A stretch of DNA of 64,000 nt from Streptomyces sp. B3I8 (GCF_030816915.1 NZ_JAUSYN010000002.1:4539501-4603500); one strand, 5' to 3'; shown: positions 17,321-27,072, numbered from the stretch's first letter. The notes: generated by a model not told the origin, from the letters alone. Numbers and translations: made by a program.

Positions 17321-18384
17321 CGGCCCACCCGGGGATCGAGGAGCGGATACACCAGGTCGGCCAGCGTGTTCATGACGATCACCGCCGAGGCGAAGAAGAG
17401 GAACAGGCCCTGGACCAGCGGCAGGTCGGGCACGCTGAGTGCCTGGTAGAAGAGGCCGCCGAGCCCCGGCCAGGAGAACACCGTCTCGACGAGGATGACC
17501 CCCGCGACCGTCCGCCCGAGGTTGACGAAGACCAGGGTCACGGTCGGCAGCAGGGCGTTCGGCACCGCGTGCCGGCGCCGCACCTGGTCGTCCCGCAGCC
17601 CCTTGGCGCGCGCGGTGGTCAGATAGTCGCTGCCCATCTCGTCGAGCAGCGCCGAGCGGGTGACCAGCAGGGTCTGCCCGTACTCGACGGCGACCAGGGT
17701 GAGGACCGGCAGGACAAGGTGATGGGCGACGTCCGTGACGTGGGCGAAGCCCGACGTGCCGGCCGACTCCATGCCGCCGGTCGGGAACAGCCCCGGGACG
17801 GGGCCCGCGCCGACGGAGAACACGATGATGAGCAGCAGCCCCAGCCAGAACGACGGCACCGAGTACAGGGTGAGCGCCAGGCCGGTGTTCAGCCGGTCGC
17901 CGAGGCGGCCGTGGCGCCAGGCCGAGCGGGTGCCGAGGGTGATGCCGAGGGCGGTGTAGAGGACGAACGCGGTGCCGGTGAGGAGGAGGGTGTTCGGCAG
18001 TGCCTCGGTGATCTTGTCGAGCACCGGGGTGCGGAACTGGTAGGAGGTGCCGAGGTCGCCGGTGAGTGCCTTGCCGCAGTAGTCCGTGAACTGGTGCCAG
18101 AGGGGAAGGTCGAGGCCGAACTCGCGGCGGTAGGCGGCCAGTTGCCGTGCCGACACCGGGCGGCCGCCGGTCATCGTCCGTACCGGGTCGCCGGGGATGA
18201 GGCGGAAGAGGAAGAAACCGGTGACGAGGACGGCGAGGAGGGAGACGGCGGCGCCGGCGAGCTTGCCGGCGACGTAGCGGAGGTAGGCGGTGGTGGTGTG
18301 CGCCCGCGTCTCCTTCGTCGTGTCCTTCGCCGCGGGGGCGGGGAGCGTCTCGCGGAGCGGTACGGGGTCCGTGCCGGTGCTCAC
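17317..18384 (-). CDS. Oligopeptide ABC permease subunit, OppB type (importer 2)
   Basis: The 355-residue permease has the first helix AGAAVSLLAVLVTGFFLFRL, the PGDP loop, and the EAA loop (YLTTARAKGLRDDQVRRRHA). It ends ADLVYPLLDPRVGR. GTG 18382-18384 is chosen because GGGAG lies 8 bases upstream; the frame is open further upstream, but that region is low-complexity and includes a dispersed-repeat copy. A charged cytoplasmic tail of about 35 residues precedes the first helix. Confidence 0.9.
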   Translation of the reverse strand: MSTGTDPVPLRETLPAPAAKDTTKETRAHTTTAYLRYVAGKLAGAAVSLLAVLVTGFFLFRLIPGDPVRTMTGGRPVSARQLAAYRREFGLDLPLWHQFTDYCGKALTGDLGTSYQFRTPVLDKITEALPNTLLLTGTAFVLYTALGITLGTRSAWRHGRLGDRLNTGLALTLYSVPSFWLGLLLIIVFSVGAGPVPGLFPTGGMESAGTSGFAHVTDVAHHLVLPVLTLVAVEYGQTLLVTRSALLDEMGSDYLTTARAKGLRDDQVRRRHAVPNALLPTVTLVFVNLGRTVAGVILVETVFSWPGLGGLFYQALSVPDLPLVQGLFLFFASAVIVMNTLADLVYPLLDPRVGR

Positions 18385-18442
18385 GGTCGTCTCCCGGGGG
18401 TTGTGGGGCGGGGGGCCTGTGCGTGTGCCGCTCCGGCTTTCC

Positions 18443-18486
18443 TCGCCCCCGCCGCCCTTGCCCTTCCCGCCCCCGGACCCCCCGCG
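18443..18486 (+). repeat. Dispersed GC-rich intergenic repeat, copy D (partial)
   Basis: The block TCGCCCCCGCCGCCCTTGCC followed by CTTCCCGCCCCCGGACCCCC matches the first block of the copies at 5141 and 44624. It lies between two cistrons of the leftward operon, in the 159-bp gap before the OppB-type gene, opposite to the direction of transcription. Confidence 0.55.
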
Positions 18487-18543
18487 GGCGACCACGACGC
18501 ACCCGCGCGTGCCGCACAACCCCTCGTGGCCACGGTCATCGGG

Positions 18544-20445
18544 TTACTCACGGTCCCCCGCCGTGGCCCTGCGGCGTAGGGCGAGGACCGTGCCGAGGGC
18601 TGCCAGGACCACGACTCCGGCGACGACGCCGATGACGACCCCCGTCGAACCGGATCCGTCCGACGAACCGTCGGACGCCGCCGGCTTCGCCGACCACCAG
18701 CTCCAGTAGCCGTCCTGGCCGTAGATGTTGCCCGCCTTCGCCGGCATCGTCCGGATCTTCGCGATCTGGTCGGTCCGGTAGGCCTCCACGGCGTTCGGGT
18801 ACGCCATGACGTTCATGTACCCGAGGTCGTACAGCCGCGACTCCATCCGCTTGACGAGGCCGGCCCGGCGCGCGGGGTCGTACTCGGCGAGCTGGCGGGC
18901 GTAGAGCTCGTCGTACTGCTTGTCGCAGATGAAGTTGTCGGTCGAGGCCGTCTCCTTGGGGGTGGCGGGCAGGGCGGCGCAGGTGTGGATGGACAGGACG
19001 TAGTCCGGGTCGGGGTTGACGGACCAGCCGTCGAAGGCGAGGTCGTACGTGCCGGCCAGCCACGGGTCGGACACGTTGTCGAGGCAGTCGAGCGTCACGC
19101 CGATGCCGAGCTTGCCCCACCACTCCTTGAGGTACTGCCCGGCCGCCTTGTCGTTCGGGTCGGTGGCGTGGCACAGGAGCCGGTAGTCGAGCGGTTTGCC
19201 GTCCTTGCCGAGCCGCTTGCCCGCTCCGTTCTTCTTGTAGCCGGCCTCGTCGAGGAGCCGGGCCGCCCGCGCCGGGTCGTACCCGCGCGCCTGGTCCGCC
19301 GACGGCTTCCAGAAGTACGTGGAGAAGCGCGGCGGTATGTACCCCGCTCCCTCGACCGCGTGGCCCTGGAACACCTTGTCGATGAGCGCCTTGCGGTCGA
19401 CCGCCCGGAACAGCGCCTCCCGCACCCGGGGGTCGCGCAGTGAGGGGTCCCCGTCACCCATGGGGGTGCCGTTCCTGGTCCGTGCGCCCGGGTTGACGGC
19501 GAGGGCGTAGAAGCGGCGCCCCGGCGCGTCGTTGACCTTGATGTCCGACTGGTGCCCGAGGGAGGCGGACTGCGCGGGGGTCAGCCCGCTGACGAACGAC
19601 ACCTCGCCCTTGCGCAGCGCCGCGACGGCCGCGTCACCGTCCTTGTAGTACTTGAAGACCAGCTCGTCGAACCGGGGGGCGCCGCGCCAGAAGGTCTTGT
19701 TGGCCTCCATGCGCACATAGCTGTCGGGCTTGTAGTCGGTCAGGACGTAGGGGCCGTCGCCCACGACCGGGAACTTCTTGTCGTTGTTGAACTTGCCGAG
19801 GTCCTTCACCTTGGACCAGACGTGCTCCGGCACGATCGGCACGTCCAGCGCGGCCATCGTGGCCTGCGGCTTCTTCAGCTCGATGACGAGTTCGGTGGGG
19901 CTCGGCGCCGTCACCTCGCGGAAGTTGGCGACGAAGCTGCCGTTCGCGGTGGCCGCCGCCTCGTCGGTCATCATCTTGTTGAACGTCCAGGCCGCGTCCT
20001 TCGCGGTGACGCGTCGCCCGTCCGACCACGTGGCCCCGGAGCGGATGGTGTACGTCCAGGTCAGCTTGTCGGCGGACGGCTTCCACTTGGTGGCGAGGCC
20101 CGGGATCGCGTGGTTGTCCCCCGGGTCGTAGTCGGTCAGGTATTCGTACATCAGCCGGTTGACGCCGGTGCTGGACAGGCGGATCGCCAGGAACGGGCTC
20201 AGCGAGTCGACGCTCTGCGCCACCGCGACCGTGAGGACCTTCTTGCCCTCCTTCGCCTCGGCCTGCTGGGGCGTCGGGTTCAGGGGGGTGGCGAGCGTGG
20301 CGGAGAGGGCCAGGGCGCTCGCGCCGGTGAGGGCGGCGAGCCGCAGCACCGACGACCGGGCGCTGCGACGGTCCCGTCCGGTGCGCCCATCCTGTCTGCC
20401 CGGTGGTTCCGGGTGCCGTCGGCCGAGTCGGACTCTCGCGCTCAT
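18544..20445 (-). CDS. Transmembrane-anchored oligopeptide-binding protein (importer 2)
   Basis: The 633-residue binding protein differs from its two counterparts here. It has no lipobox: a twin-Arg-free signal segment (SVLRLAALTGASALALSATL) is followed by a family-5 domain (WSDGRRVTAKDAAWTFNKM, GDGPYVLTDY, REALFRAVDRKALID, a YDLAFDGWSVNPDPDYV region). It then ends in a Ser/Gly linker, one hydrophobic helix (about 602-623) and a basic tail RRRATAGDRE, the topology of a C-terminally anchored surface protein. ATG 20443-20445 follows GAGG. It is the first gene of the leftward importer 2 operon. Ligand unknown. Confidence 0.9.
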   Translation of the reverse strand: MSARVRLGRRHPEPPGRQDGRTGRDRRSARSSVLRLAALTGASALALSATLATPLNPTPQQAEAKEGKKVLTVAVAQSVDSLSPFLAIRLSSTGVNRLMYEYLTDYDPGDNHAIPGLATKWKPSADKLTWTYTIRSGATWSDGRRVTAKDAAWTFNKMMTDEAAATANGSFVANFREVTAPSPTELVIELKKPQATMAALDVPIVPEHVWSKVKDLGKFNNDKKFPVVGDGPYVLTDYKPDSYVRMEANKTFWRGAPRFDELVFKYYKDGDAAVAALRKGEVSFVSGLTPAQSASLGHQSDIKVNDAPGRRFYALAVNPGARTRNGTPMGDGDPSLRDPRVREALFRAVDRKALIDKVFQGHAVEGAGYIPPRFSTYFWKPSADQARGYDPARAARLLDEAGYKKNGAGKRLGKDGKPLDYRLLCHATDPNDKAAGQYLKEWWGKLGIGVTLDCLDNVSDPWLAGTYDLAFDGWSVNPDPDYVLSIHTCAALPATPKETASTDNFICDKQYDELYARQLAEYDPARRAGLVKRMESRLYDLGYMNVMAYPNAVEAYRTDQIAKIRTMPAKAGNIYGQDGYWSWWSAKPAASDGSSDGSGSTGVVIGVVAGVVVLAALGTVLALRRRATAGDRE

Positions 20446-20859
20446 GGTTGTGACCTCATGTCATCACTCGCACAGGGACGGCTGGTGGGAACGGTGATCG
20501 GGCTCCGTCGGGAGGGTGGCGGCGGCTGGGGCGATGTGTGTGTCTATCAGCGCCGCTCGGCGCCCGTCAACGGTGCGTGGATGCCCCATGTGGCCTGCGG
20601 AAACGGGGAGTTGACGTTATCGCCGCGGTCATTGGTGCAGACCGGTGAAGTGTCCCTGGTGAAGCCGTGACGGGTGGTGCGCGAGGTGTCTTGCCGCGGC
20701 CGTTCCCGTGCCACCCGCCCGGCCGCGCAGAGGGCCGGACGGGGGACATGTCGCTCGCTCAGGTGGGCTGAATGTGCGCTTTTTCCGATATGGGGAAAAG
20801 GTGGCGGAGGAAGCGCCGCACACCGGCGTCGGCGCACGGCGCGTACCCGAGGAGGCACC
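20446..20859. other. Divergent promoter region between importers 2 and 3, 414 bp
   Basis: The two binding-protein genes point away from each other across this gap, so it must carry both promoters. An inverted repeat TTTTTCC-GATAT-GGGGAAAA (about 20778-20796) lies some 65 bases before the rightward start, and TTGACG occurs near 20612. Neither can be tied to a -10. The rightward ribosome-binding site is GAGGAGG just before 20860. I see no gene here. Confidence 0.5.
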
Positions 20860-22491
20860 ATGCGAGGAGCCGCACCCCCCCGCCGGACCGCCGCGCTCGC
20901 CGTTGCCTCCCTTCTCGCGCTCACCGCGACCGGCTGCGGTTCCGGCGCCGCGGCCGACGGCGGCCCCGGGGTGCTCAGCTCCTCCTGGGGCGACCCGCAG
21001 AACCCGCTGGAGCCGGCGAACACCAACGAGGTGCAGGGCGGCAAGGTCCTCGACATGGTCTTCCGGGGGCTGAAGCGGTACGACCCGAGGACCGGCGCCG
21101 CGAAGGACATGCTCGCGGAGCGGATCGAGACGGAGGACTCCCGCACCTACGCCGTCACCGTCAAGGACGGCTGGACCTTCAGCAACGGCGAGAAGGTCAC
21201 CGCCCGCTCCTTCGTGGACGCCTGGAACTACGGCGCGAGCCTGCGCAACAACCAGAAGTGCGCGTACTTCTTCGGTTACATCGACGGCTACGACCAGGTC
21301 CACCCCGAGTCCGGTGAGCAGACCGCCGACACCCTCTCCGGGCTGCGGGTGACCGGCCCGCGTACCTTCACCGTCCGCCTCGACCAGAGCTTCTCCGGCT
21401 TCCCCGACACCCTCGGCTACGCCGCCTTCGCCCCGCTGCCCCGCGCGTTCTTCACCGACCACGCCGCCTGGCTGAAGAAGCCCGTCGGCAACGGCCCGTA
21501 CCGCGTGACGTCGTACGTCAGGGGTGCGCAGATGTCCCTGCGCACCTGGGACGCCTACCCCGGCCCCGACAAGGCCCGCAACCGCGGCGTCGACCTCAAG
21601 GTGTACACCGACAGCAACACCGCCTACACCGACCTGATGTCCGGCAACCTCGATCTCGCCGACGACATCCCCGCCGGGCAGCTGACGAACGTCCGCAGCG
21701 ATCTGGAGGGCCGGTACATCAACGTCCCGGCCGGCATCCTGCAGACCCTCGCCTTCCCCTTCTACGACGGCAAGTGGGACAAGCCCGGCATGGAGAAGGT
21801 CCGCACCGGCCTGTCCATGGCGATCGACCGCGACCAGATCTCCCGCACCATCTTCCGCGGCACCCGCACCCCCGCCACCGACTGGACCTCCCCCGTGCTC
21901 GGCGCGGCGGGCGGCTACCGCGCGGGGCTGTGCGGCGACGCCTGCCGCTACGACCCGAAGCGGGCGAAGGCGCTGGTCGAGGAGGGCGGCGGACTGCCCG
22001 GCGGGAGGCTGAGACTGACGTACAACGCGGACACCGGCTCCCACAAGGCGTGGGTCGACGCCGTCTGCCACTCCATCAACAACGCGCTGGACGACGACCG
22101 GGCCTGCGTCGCCGACCCGGTCGGCACCTTCGCCGACTACCGGAACCAGATCAGCCAGAAGAAGATCGCCGGGCCGTTCCGGGCGGGCTGGCAGATGGAC
22201 TACCCGCTCATCCAGAACTTCCTCCAGCCGCTCTACTACACCGACGCCTCCTCCAACGACGGCAGGTGGTCCAGCCAGGAGTTCGACGGCCTCGTCGACC
22301 GGGCCAACGCCGCCACCGACCGGGCCGCCTCGGTGAAGCTGTTCCAGCGGGCCGAGGAGGTCGTCCGGGACCAGATGGCGGCCATCCCGCTCTGGTACCA
22401 GAACGGGAGCGCGGGCTACTCGAAACGACTCTCCGGCGTGGAGCTCAATCCCTTCAGCGTGCCGGTGTACGACCGGATCAAGGTGGCGTGA
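20860..22491 (+). CDS. Oligopeptide-binding lipoprotein, OppA type (importer 3)
   Basis: The 543-residue lipoprotein has lipobox TATGC (Cys26) and a family-5 peptide-binding domain aligning along its length with the 8210-9832 protein (GDPQNPLEPANTNEVQGGKV, WTFSNGEKVTARSFVDAWNY, GNGPYRV, GLSMAIDRDQISRTIFRGT). ATG 20860 follows GAGGAGG. Compared with importer 1 there is only a 6-bp gap to the permease gene and no intercistronic hairpin. The extra Cys pairs (LCGDACRYD and ACVADP regions) suggest disulfides the paralogue lacks. Confidence 0.9.
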   Translation: MRGAAPPRRTAALAVASLLALTATGCGSGAAADGGPGVLSSSWGDPQNPLEPANTNEVQGGKVLDMVFRGLKRYDPRTGAAKDMLAERIETEDSRTYAVTVKDGWTFSNGEKVTARSFVDAWNYGASLRNNQKCAYFFGYIDGYDQVHPESGEQTADTLSGLRVTGPRTFTVRLDQSFSGFPDTLGYAAFAPLPRAFFTDHAAWLKKPVGNGPYRVTSYVRGAQMSLRTWDAYPGPDKARNRGVDLKVYTDSNTAYTDLMSGNLDLADDIPAGQLTNVRSDLEGRYINVPAGILQTLAFPFYDGKWDKPGMEKVRTGLSMAIDRDQISRTIFRGTRTPATDWTSPVLGAAGGYRAGLCGDACRYDPKRAKALVEEGGGLPGGRLRLTYNADTGSHKAWVDAVCHSINNALDDDRACVADPVGTFADYRNQISQKKIAGPFRAGWQMDYPLIQNFLQPLYYTDASSNDGRWSSQEFDGLVDRANAATDRAASVKLFQRAEEVVRDQMAAIPLWYQNGSAGYSKRLSGVELNPFSVPVYDRIKVA

Positions 22492-22497
22492 GCGGAC

Positions 22498-23421
22498 ATG
22501 GGCCAGTACGTGATGCGGCGCCTGCTGCAGATGATCCCCGTCTTCGCCGGCGCCACCCTGCTGATCTTCCTCATGGTCAACGTCATGGGGGACCCCGTCG
22601 CCGGACTCTGCGGCGACAAGGCGTGCGACGCCGCCACCGCCGCCCGGCTCAAGGCGGAGTTCGGCCTCGACCGCCCCGTGTGGCAGCAGTACCTGACCTA
22701 CATGGGCAACGTCTTCACCGGCGACTTCGGCACCGCGTTCAACGGACAGGAGGTCACCGCGCTGATGGCGGCGTCCTTCCCGGTCACCGCGCGGCTCACG
22801 CTCGTGGCGATCGTCTTCGAGGTCGTCCTCGGCGTCACCCTGGGCGTCCTCACCGGACTGCGGCGCGGCCGGCCCGTCGACACCGGGGTGCTCATGCTCA
22901 GCCTGGTCGTGATCTCCGTGCCCACCTTCGTCACCGGACTGCTGCTGCAACTGCTGTTCGGAGTCCGGTGGCACTGGATCACCCCGTCCGTCTCCCTGGC
23001 GGCGAGCTACGACGAGCTGATCGTGCCCGGTCTCGTCCTCGCCTCCGTCTCCCTCGCCTACGTCACCCGCCTCACCCGCACCTCGATCGCGGAGAACCTG
23101 CGGGCCGACCACGTCCGCACCGCCGTCGCCAAGGGGCTGCCGCGCCGCCGGGTGATCGTCCGGCACCTGCTGCGGACCTCACTGATCCCCGTGGTCACCT
23201 TCATCGGCTCCGACATCGGGGCGCTGATGGGCGGGGCGATCGTCACCGAGCGGATCTTCAACATCCACGGCGTCGGCTTCCAGCTCTACCAGGGCATCCT
23301 GCGCCAGAACACGCAGACCGTCGTCGGCTTCGTGACGGTCCTGGTGCTGGTCTTCCTCGCCGCCAACCTGCTCGTGGACCTGCTGTACGCCGTACTCGAC
23401 CCGAGGATCCGCTATGCCTGA
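22498..23421 (+). CDS. Oligopeptide ABC permease subunit, OppB type (importer 3)
   Basis: The 307-residue permease matches the 9998-10930 protein closely: RRLLQMIPVFAGATLLIFL at the start, VRTAVAKGLPRRRVIVRHLL in the EAA loop, and an identical ending LLYAVLDPRIRYA. One difference is the VMGDPVAGLCGDKACD loop replacing the usual LPGDPVRG, which adds two cysteines next to the PGDP position. It overlaps the following OppC gene by 8 bp with the same ATGCCTGA junction as importer 1, strong evidence that the two operons are duplicates. Confidence 0.92.
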   Translation: MGQYVMRRLLQMIPVFAGATLLIFLMVNVMGDPVAGLCGDKACDAATAARLKAEFGLDRPVWQQYLTYMGNVFTGDFGTAFNGQEVTALMAASFPVTARLTLVAIVFEVVLGVTLGVLTGLRRGRPVDTGVLMLSLVVISVPTFVTGLLLQLLFGVRWHWITPSVSLAASYDELIVPGLVLASVSLAYVTRLTRTSIAENLRADHVRTAVAKGLPRRRVIVRHLLRTSLIPVVTFIGSDIGALMGGAIVTERIFNIHGVGFQLYQGILRQNTQTVVGFVTVLVLVFLAANLLVDLLYAVLDPRIRYA

Positions 23422-24457
23422 GCGACCTTACGAGCCGTACGAGCAGCCGTACGAGGCCTTCGAGCCGGCCCCGGCGGACGGCGCCGTCGCCCCCACCGGC
23501 ACCGGCGGCACGATGGACCTCGCGGCGGGCGAGGCGACGACGCTGCGGCGCCCGCCGGCCCCCGGCACCGGTCCCGAGGCGCCGGCCGAGGACGGCCGGC
23601 ACGGAGCGGCGAAGCCCCGTTCCCTGTGGTCCGACGCCTGGCACGACCTGCGGCGCAACCCCGTCTTCCTGCTCTCCGCGCTCGTCATCCTCTTCCTCCT
23701 CGTCGTCTCCGTGCGCCCCTCGCTCATCGCCTCCGGCGACCCCCTCTCCTGCGACCTCGCCCACGCCCAGGAAGGCTCCCGCCCGGGCCACCCCTTCGGC
23801 TTCGACGGCCAGGGCTGCGACGTCTACACCCGCACCGTGTACGGCACCCGCGTCTCCATCGGCGTCGGGGTGCTCGCCACGGCCGGGGTCGCGCTGCTCG
23901 GCTCGGTGCTCGGCGGGCTCGCCGGGTACTTCGGCGGGGCGGGGGACGCGGTCCTGTCCCGCCTCACCGACGTCTTCTTCGCGATCCCCGTCGTCCTCGG
24001 CGGACTCGTCCTGCTCTCCGTCGTCACCAGCGACACCATCTGGCCCGTCGTCGGCTTCATCGTGCTGCTCGGCTGGCCGCAGATCTCCCGCATCGCCCGG
24101 GGTTCCGTCCTCGCGGTGGGGCGGCAGGACTACATCCAGGCCGCCCGCGCGCTCGGCGCCTCCCACCCCCGGCTGCTGCTGCGGCACATCGCGCCCAACG
24201 CCGTCGCCCCCGTGATCGTCGTGGCCACCATCGCGCTCGGCACGTACATCGCGCTGGAGGCGACCCTGTCCTACGTCGGCGTCGGGCTGCGTCCGCCCAC
24301 GGTGAGCTGGGGCATCGACATCTCGGCCGCCTCCCCGTACATCCGCCAGGCCCCGCACATGCTGCTGTGGCCCGCCGGAGCGCTGGCGCTCACCGTGCTG
24401 GCGTTCATCATGCTCGGCGACGCGGTGCGCGACGCCCTCGACCCGAAGCTGAGGTGA
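23414..24457 (+). CDS. Oligopeptide ABC permease subunit, OppC type (importer 3)
   Basis: The 347-residue permease shares SLWSDAWHDLRRNPVF and the EAA loop (YIQAARALGASHPRLLLRHI) with the importer 1 protein. Its cytoplasmic N-terminus is about 30 residues longer and rich in Pro, Tyr and acidic residues. An external CDLAHAQ...GQGCDVYTRTVYGTR stretch holds two cysteines not present in importer 1. It ends GDAVRDALDPKLR. Confidence 0.92.
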   Translation: MPERPYEPYEQPYEAFEPAPADGAVAPTGTGGTMDLAAGEATTLRRPPAPGTGPEAPAEDGRHGAAKPRSLWSDAWHDLRRNPVFLLSALVILFLLVVSVRPSLIASGDPLSCDLAHAQEGSRPGHPFGFDGQGCDVYTRTVYGTRVSIGVGVLATAGVALLGSVLGGLAGYFGGAGDAVLSRLTDVFFAIPVVLGGLVLLSVVTSDTIWPVVGFIVLLGWPQISRIARGSVLAVGRQDYIQAARALGASHPRLLLRHIAPNAVAPVIVVATIALGTYIALEATLSYVGVGLRPPTVSWGIDISAASPYIRQAPHMLLWPAGALALTVLAFIMLGDAVRDALDPKLR

Positions 24458-24464
24458 GCCGCCC

Positions 24465-25559
24465 GTGCGACGTGAACCGCCCGTGCGACGTGAACCGACG
24501 GCGCGACGTGATCCGACGGATCCGACGGTGCGACGTGGCCCGACGTCCGCGCCAGGGACGGCGGACGAGGCCGCCCCGTTGCTCGACGTGCGCGATCTGC
24601 ACGTCGAGTTCCGCACCCGCGACGGCGTCGCCCGCGCCGTCAACGGTGTCGATCTGCGCGTGGCGGCGGGGGAGACGCTCGCCGTGCTCGGCGAGTCCGG
24701 CTCCGGCAAGTCCGTCACCGCGCAGGCGGTCATGGGCATCCTCGACACCCCGCCCGGCCGCATCACCGGCGGCGAGGTCCGCTTCCGGGGCCGCGATCTG
24801 CTGACCCTCCCCGAGGAGCGGCGCCGCCGGCTGCGCGGGGCCGAGATGGCGATGATCTTCCAGGACGCGCTCTCCGCCCTCAACCCCGTCCTCACCGTGG
24901 GCGACCAGCTCGCCGAGATGTTCACCGTCCACCGCGGCATGTCCCGGCGGGACGCCCGTGCGCGGGCCGTCGAACTCATGGACAGGGTGCGCATCCCGGC
25001 CGCCGCCCAGCGCGTACGGGACTATCCGCACCAGTTCTCCGGCGGCATGCGCCAACGCGTCATGATCGCGATGGCGCTCGCGCTGGAACCCGCGCTGATC
25101 ATCGCGGACGAACCGACCACCGCGCTCGACGTCACCGTGCAGGCGCAGGTCATGGACCTGCTCGCCGAGCTGCGGCGGGAGTACGCGATGGGGCTCGTCC
25201 TCATCACCCACGACCTCGGCGTCGTCGCCGACGTGGCCGACCGGATCGCCGTGATGTACGCGGGCCGGATCGTCGAGGAGGCGCCGGTCCACGACCTCTA
25301 CAAGGCCCCCGCCCACCCGTACACCAGGGGCCTGCTCGACTCCATCCCCCGCCTGGACCGCAAGGGGTCCGCGCTCGACGCCATCCGGGGCCTGCCGCCG
25401 AGCCTCACCGACATCCCGCCGGGCTGCGCGTTCCACCCGCGCTGCCCGCGGGCCCGGGACGAGTGCCTCACCGACGTGCCGCCGCTGTACGCGGCGGGCG
25501 AGGACCGGGGCAGCGCCTGCCACTTCTGGAGGGAGTGCCTGCATGACGCCACAGCCTGA
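24465..25559 (+). CDS. Oligopeptide ABC ATPase, OppD type (importer 3)
   Basis: The 364-residue ATPase has Walker [10 protein letters not shown]-loop [11 protein letters not shown], signature FSGGMRQR, Walker [13 protein letters not shown] and the C-terminal [14 protein letters not shown] motif. The start is uncertain: GTG 24465 and the in-frame GTG 24483 open two copies of an 18-bp tandem repeat that encodes VRREP-type units, so the first about 30 residues are repetitive and probably dispensable. The ABC domain begins at [11 protein letters not shown]. The next gene overlaps by 17 bp. Confidence 0.9.
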   Translation: MRREPPVRREPTARRDPTDPTVRRGPTSAPGTADEAAPLLDVRDLHVEFRTRDGVARAVNGVDLRVAAGETLAVLGESGSGKSVTAQAVMGILDTPPGRITGGEVRFRGRDLLTLPEERRRRLRGAEMAMIFQDALSALNPVLTVGDQLAEMFTVHRGMSRRDARARAVELMDRVRIPAAAQRVRDYPHQFSGGMRQRVMIAMALALEPALIIADEPTTALDVTVQAQVMDLLAELRREYAMGLVLITHDLGVVADVADRIAVMYAGRIVEEAPVHDLYKAPAHPYTRGLLDSIPRLDRKGSALDAIRGLPPSLTDIPPGCAFHPRCPRARDECLTDVPPLYAAGEDRGSACHFWRECLHDATA

Positions 25560-26592
25560 AGCCTCCCGCGATCGTGACCGTGACCGTGAACCGATCCTCG
25601 AGGTGACCGGACTGGCCAAGCACTACCCGCTCACCCGGGGCGTCCTGCGGCGCCGGGCGGCCGGCGCGGCACGGGCCGTCGACGGCGTCGACCTCACCCT
25701 CCGCGCGGGCGAGACCCTGGGCATCGTCGGCGAGTCCGGCTGCGGCAAGTCCACGCTCGCCCGGCTCCTCGTCCACCTGGAGCGCCCCACCGCCGGCCGC
25801 ATCCGGTACCGCGGCGAGGACGTCACCGGCCTGTCCGGCCGCGCGCTGAAGGCGGTGCGCCGCAACGTCCAAATGGTGTTCCAGGACCCGTACACCTCGC
25901 TCAACCCGCGCATGACGGTGGGCGACATCGTCGGAGAGCCGTTCGAGATCCATCCGGAGGCGGCCCCGAAGGGCGAACGGCGCCGCAAGGTGAGGGAGTT
26001 GCTGGACGTCGTCGGCCTCAACCCCGAACACATCAACCGCTACCCGCACCAGTTCTCCGGCGGCCAGCGCCAGCGCATCGGGATCGCGCGGGCACTCGCG
26101 CTGCGCCCGGAGATCGTCGTCGCCGACGAACCCGTCTCCGCGCTGGACGTCTCGGTGCAGGCCCAGGTGATCAACCTCCTGGCCCGCCTGCAACGGGAGT
26201 TCGGTCTGGCCTACGTCTTCATCGCGCACGACCTGTCGGTGGTACGGCACATCTCGGACCGGGTCGGGGTGATGTACCTGGGCCGCATCGTGGAGACCGG
26301 CACCGACGAGCAGATCTACGAGCACCCCACGCACCCCTACACCCAGGCCCTGCTCTCCGCGGTCCCGGTGCCCGACCCGACGGCCCGCGCCCGCCGCGAC
26401 CGCATCATCCTCACGGGCGACGTCCCCTCCCCGGCGAACATCCCCACGGGCTGCCGCTTCCGCACCCGGTGCTTCAAGGCGGAGGACCGCTGCGCCCGGG
26501 AGTCCCCCCGCCTGGAGATCCACGGCGACATCCCGTCCCCCCACCCCTCGGCCTGTCACTTCGCGGGGGAGCGCACGGTGGGCGTGCCGTAG
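25543..26592 (+). CDS. Oligopeptide ABC ATPase, OppF type (importer 3)
   Basis: The 349-residue ATPase has Walker [10 protein letters not shown]-loop [18 protein letters not shown], signature [13 protein letters not shown], Walker [13 protein letters not shown] and the C-terminal [14 protein letters not shown] motif, near-identical in the core to the 12933-14081 protein. It lacks that protein's acidic N-terminal tail and has a short RDRDRDR run instead (a 6-bp tandem repeat). It is the last gene of importer 3. No clear hairpin follows within 200 bp. Confidence 0.93.
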   Translation: MTPQPEASRDRDRDREPILEVTGLAKHYPLTRGVLRRRAAGAARAVDGVDLTLRAGETLGIVGESGCGKSTLARLLVHLERPTAGRIRYRGEDVTGLSGRALKAVRRNVQMVFQDPYTSLNPRMTVGDIVGEPFEIHPEAAPKGERRRKVRELLDVVGLNPEHINRYPHQFSGGQRQRIGIARALALRPEIVVADEPVSALDVSVQAQVINLLARLQREFGLAYVFIAHDLSVVRHISDRVGVMYLGRIVETGTDEQIYEHPTHPYTQALLSAVPVPDPTARARRDRIILTGDVPSPANIPTGCRFRTRCFKAEDRCARESPRLEIHGDIPSPHPSACHFAGERTVGVP

Positions 26593-26820
26593 GGCGCCGG
26601 TTCGGCAACGCGGTGTTCGACCGTCAAGTGGCCCGCGGTCGACTGCCGTTCACCTCCGCTGCACGTCACCCCCGGGATCCGGGCCAAGTGTGCGAGACAT
26701 CCGGCCCAAGATCTCCCGCACTGCTCGCGGAGCCTCGCGCCTGACTAGTATCGGCCGGGCAACCAACTCCCCAGTCACGCCGGTTCGGTGCTGGCGTGAC
26801 GTGCGTTCAGGAGCGTTCCC

Positions 26821-27060
26821 TTGCTCAAGAAGCTCTTCGTGTCGGCGGCACTCACCGCCACCGCCGTGGCCGGCATAGGCCTCGGCGCCGGTACGGCCTT
26901 CGCCGGCGACTTCCCGGACACGGCCGCCGGCGTCTACCCGTCGTACCAGGCCTGTATGGACGCGGGCTACGCCGGCGTTCCCCAGGGCCGTTGGCTCTCC
27001 TGGCGCTGTGACCCGCTGAGCGGTGGCCAGTACCTGCTCTGGGTCGGCGGGACGGGCTGA
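26821..27060 (+). CDS. Small secreted protein with one predicted disulfide
   Basis: This 79-residue precursor opens with TTG 26821, chosen because AGGAG lies 8 bases upstream. A Sec signal peptide (residues 1-28, ending TAFA) precedes a mature peptide of about 51 residues. That peptide has two cysteines (45 and 63), many aromatics (YPSYQAC, GRWLSWRC, YLLWVGG) and no charge clusters. Similar small extracellular proteins are widespread in Streptomyces, but I know of no function. TAGTAT near 26744 is a possible -10. A perfect hairpin follows the stop, so it is transcribed alone. Confidence 0.8.
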   Translation: MLKKLFVSAALTATAVAGIGLGAGTAFAGDFPDTAAGVYPSYQACMDAGYAGVPQGRWLSWRCDPLSGGQYLLWVGGTG

Positions 27061-27072
27061 CCGACGTGACCG

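Noticed and set aside
16247-18517. Single 756-codon frame that could be read as a double permease
   Set aside because: It runs through the out-of-frame OppB-type sequence before the OppC-type gene; the ATGA overlap at 17317-17320 shows two separate genes.
20612-20640. TTGACG as a -35 element for importer 3
   Set aside because: No acceptable -10 lies 16-19 bp downstream, and the start codon is about 250 bp away.
20629-23166. Minus-strand open frame of 845 codons over importer 3
   Set aside because: It mirrors the binding-protein and permease genes; its product is similar in composition to the other antisense frames and has no recognisable domain.
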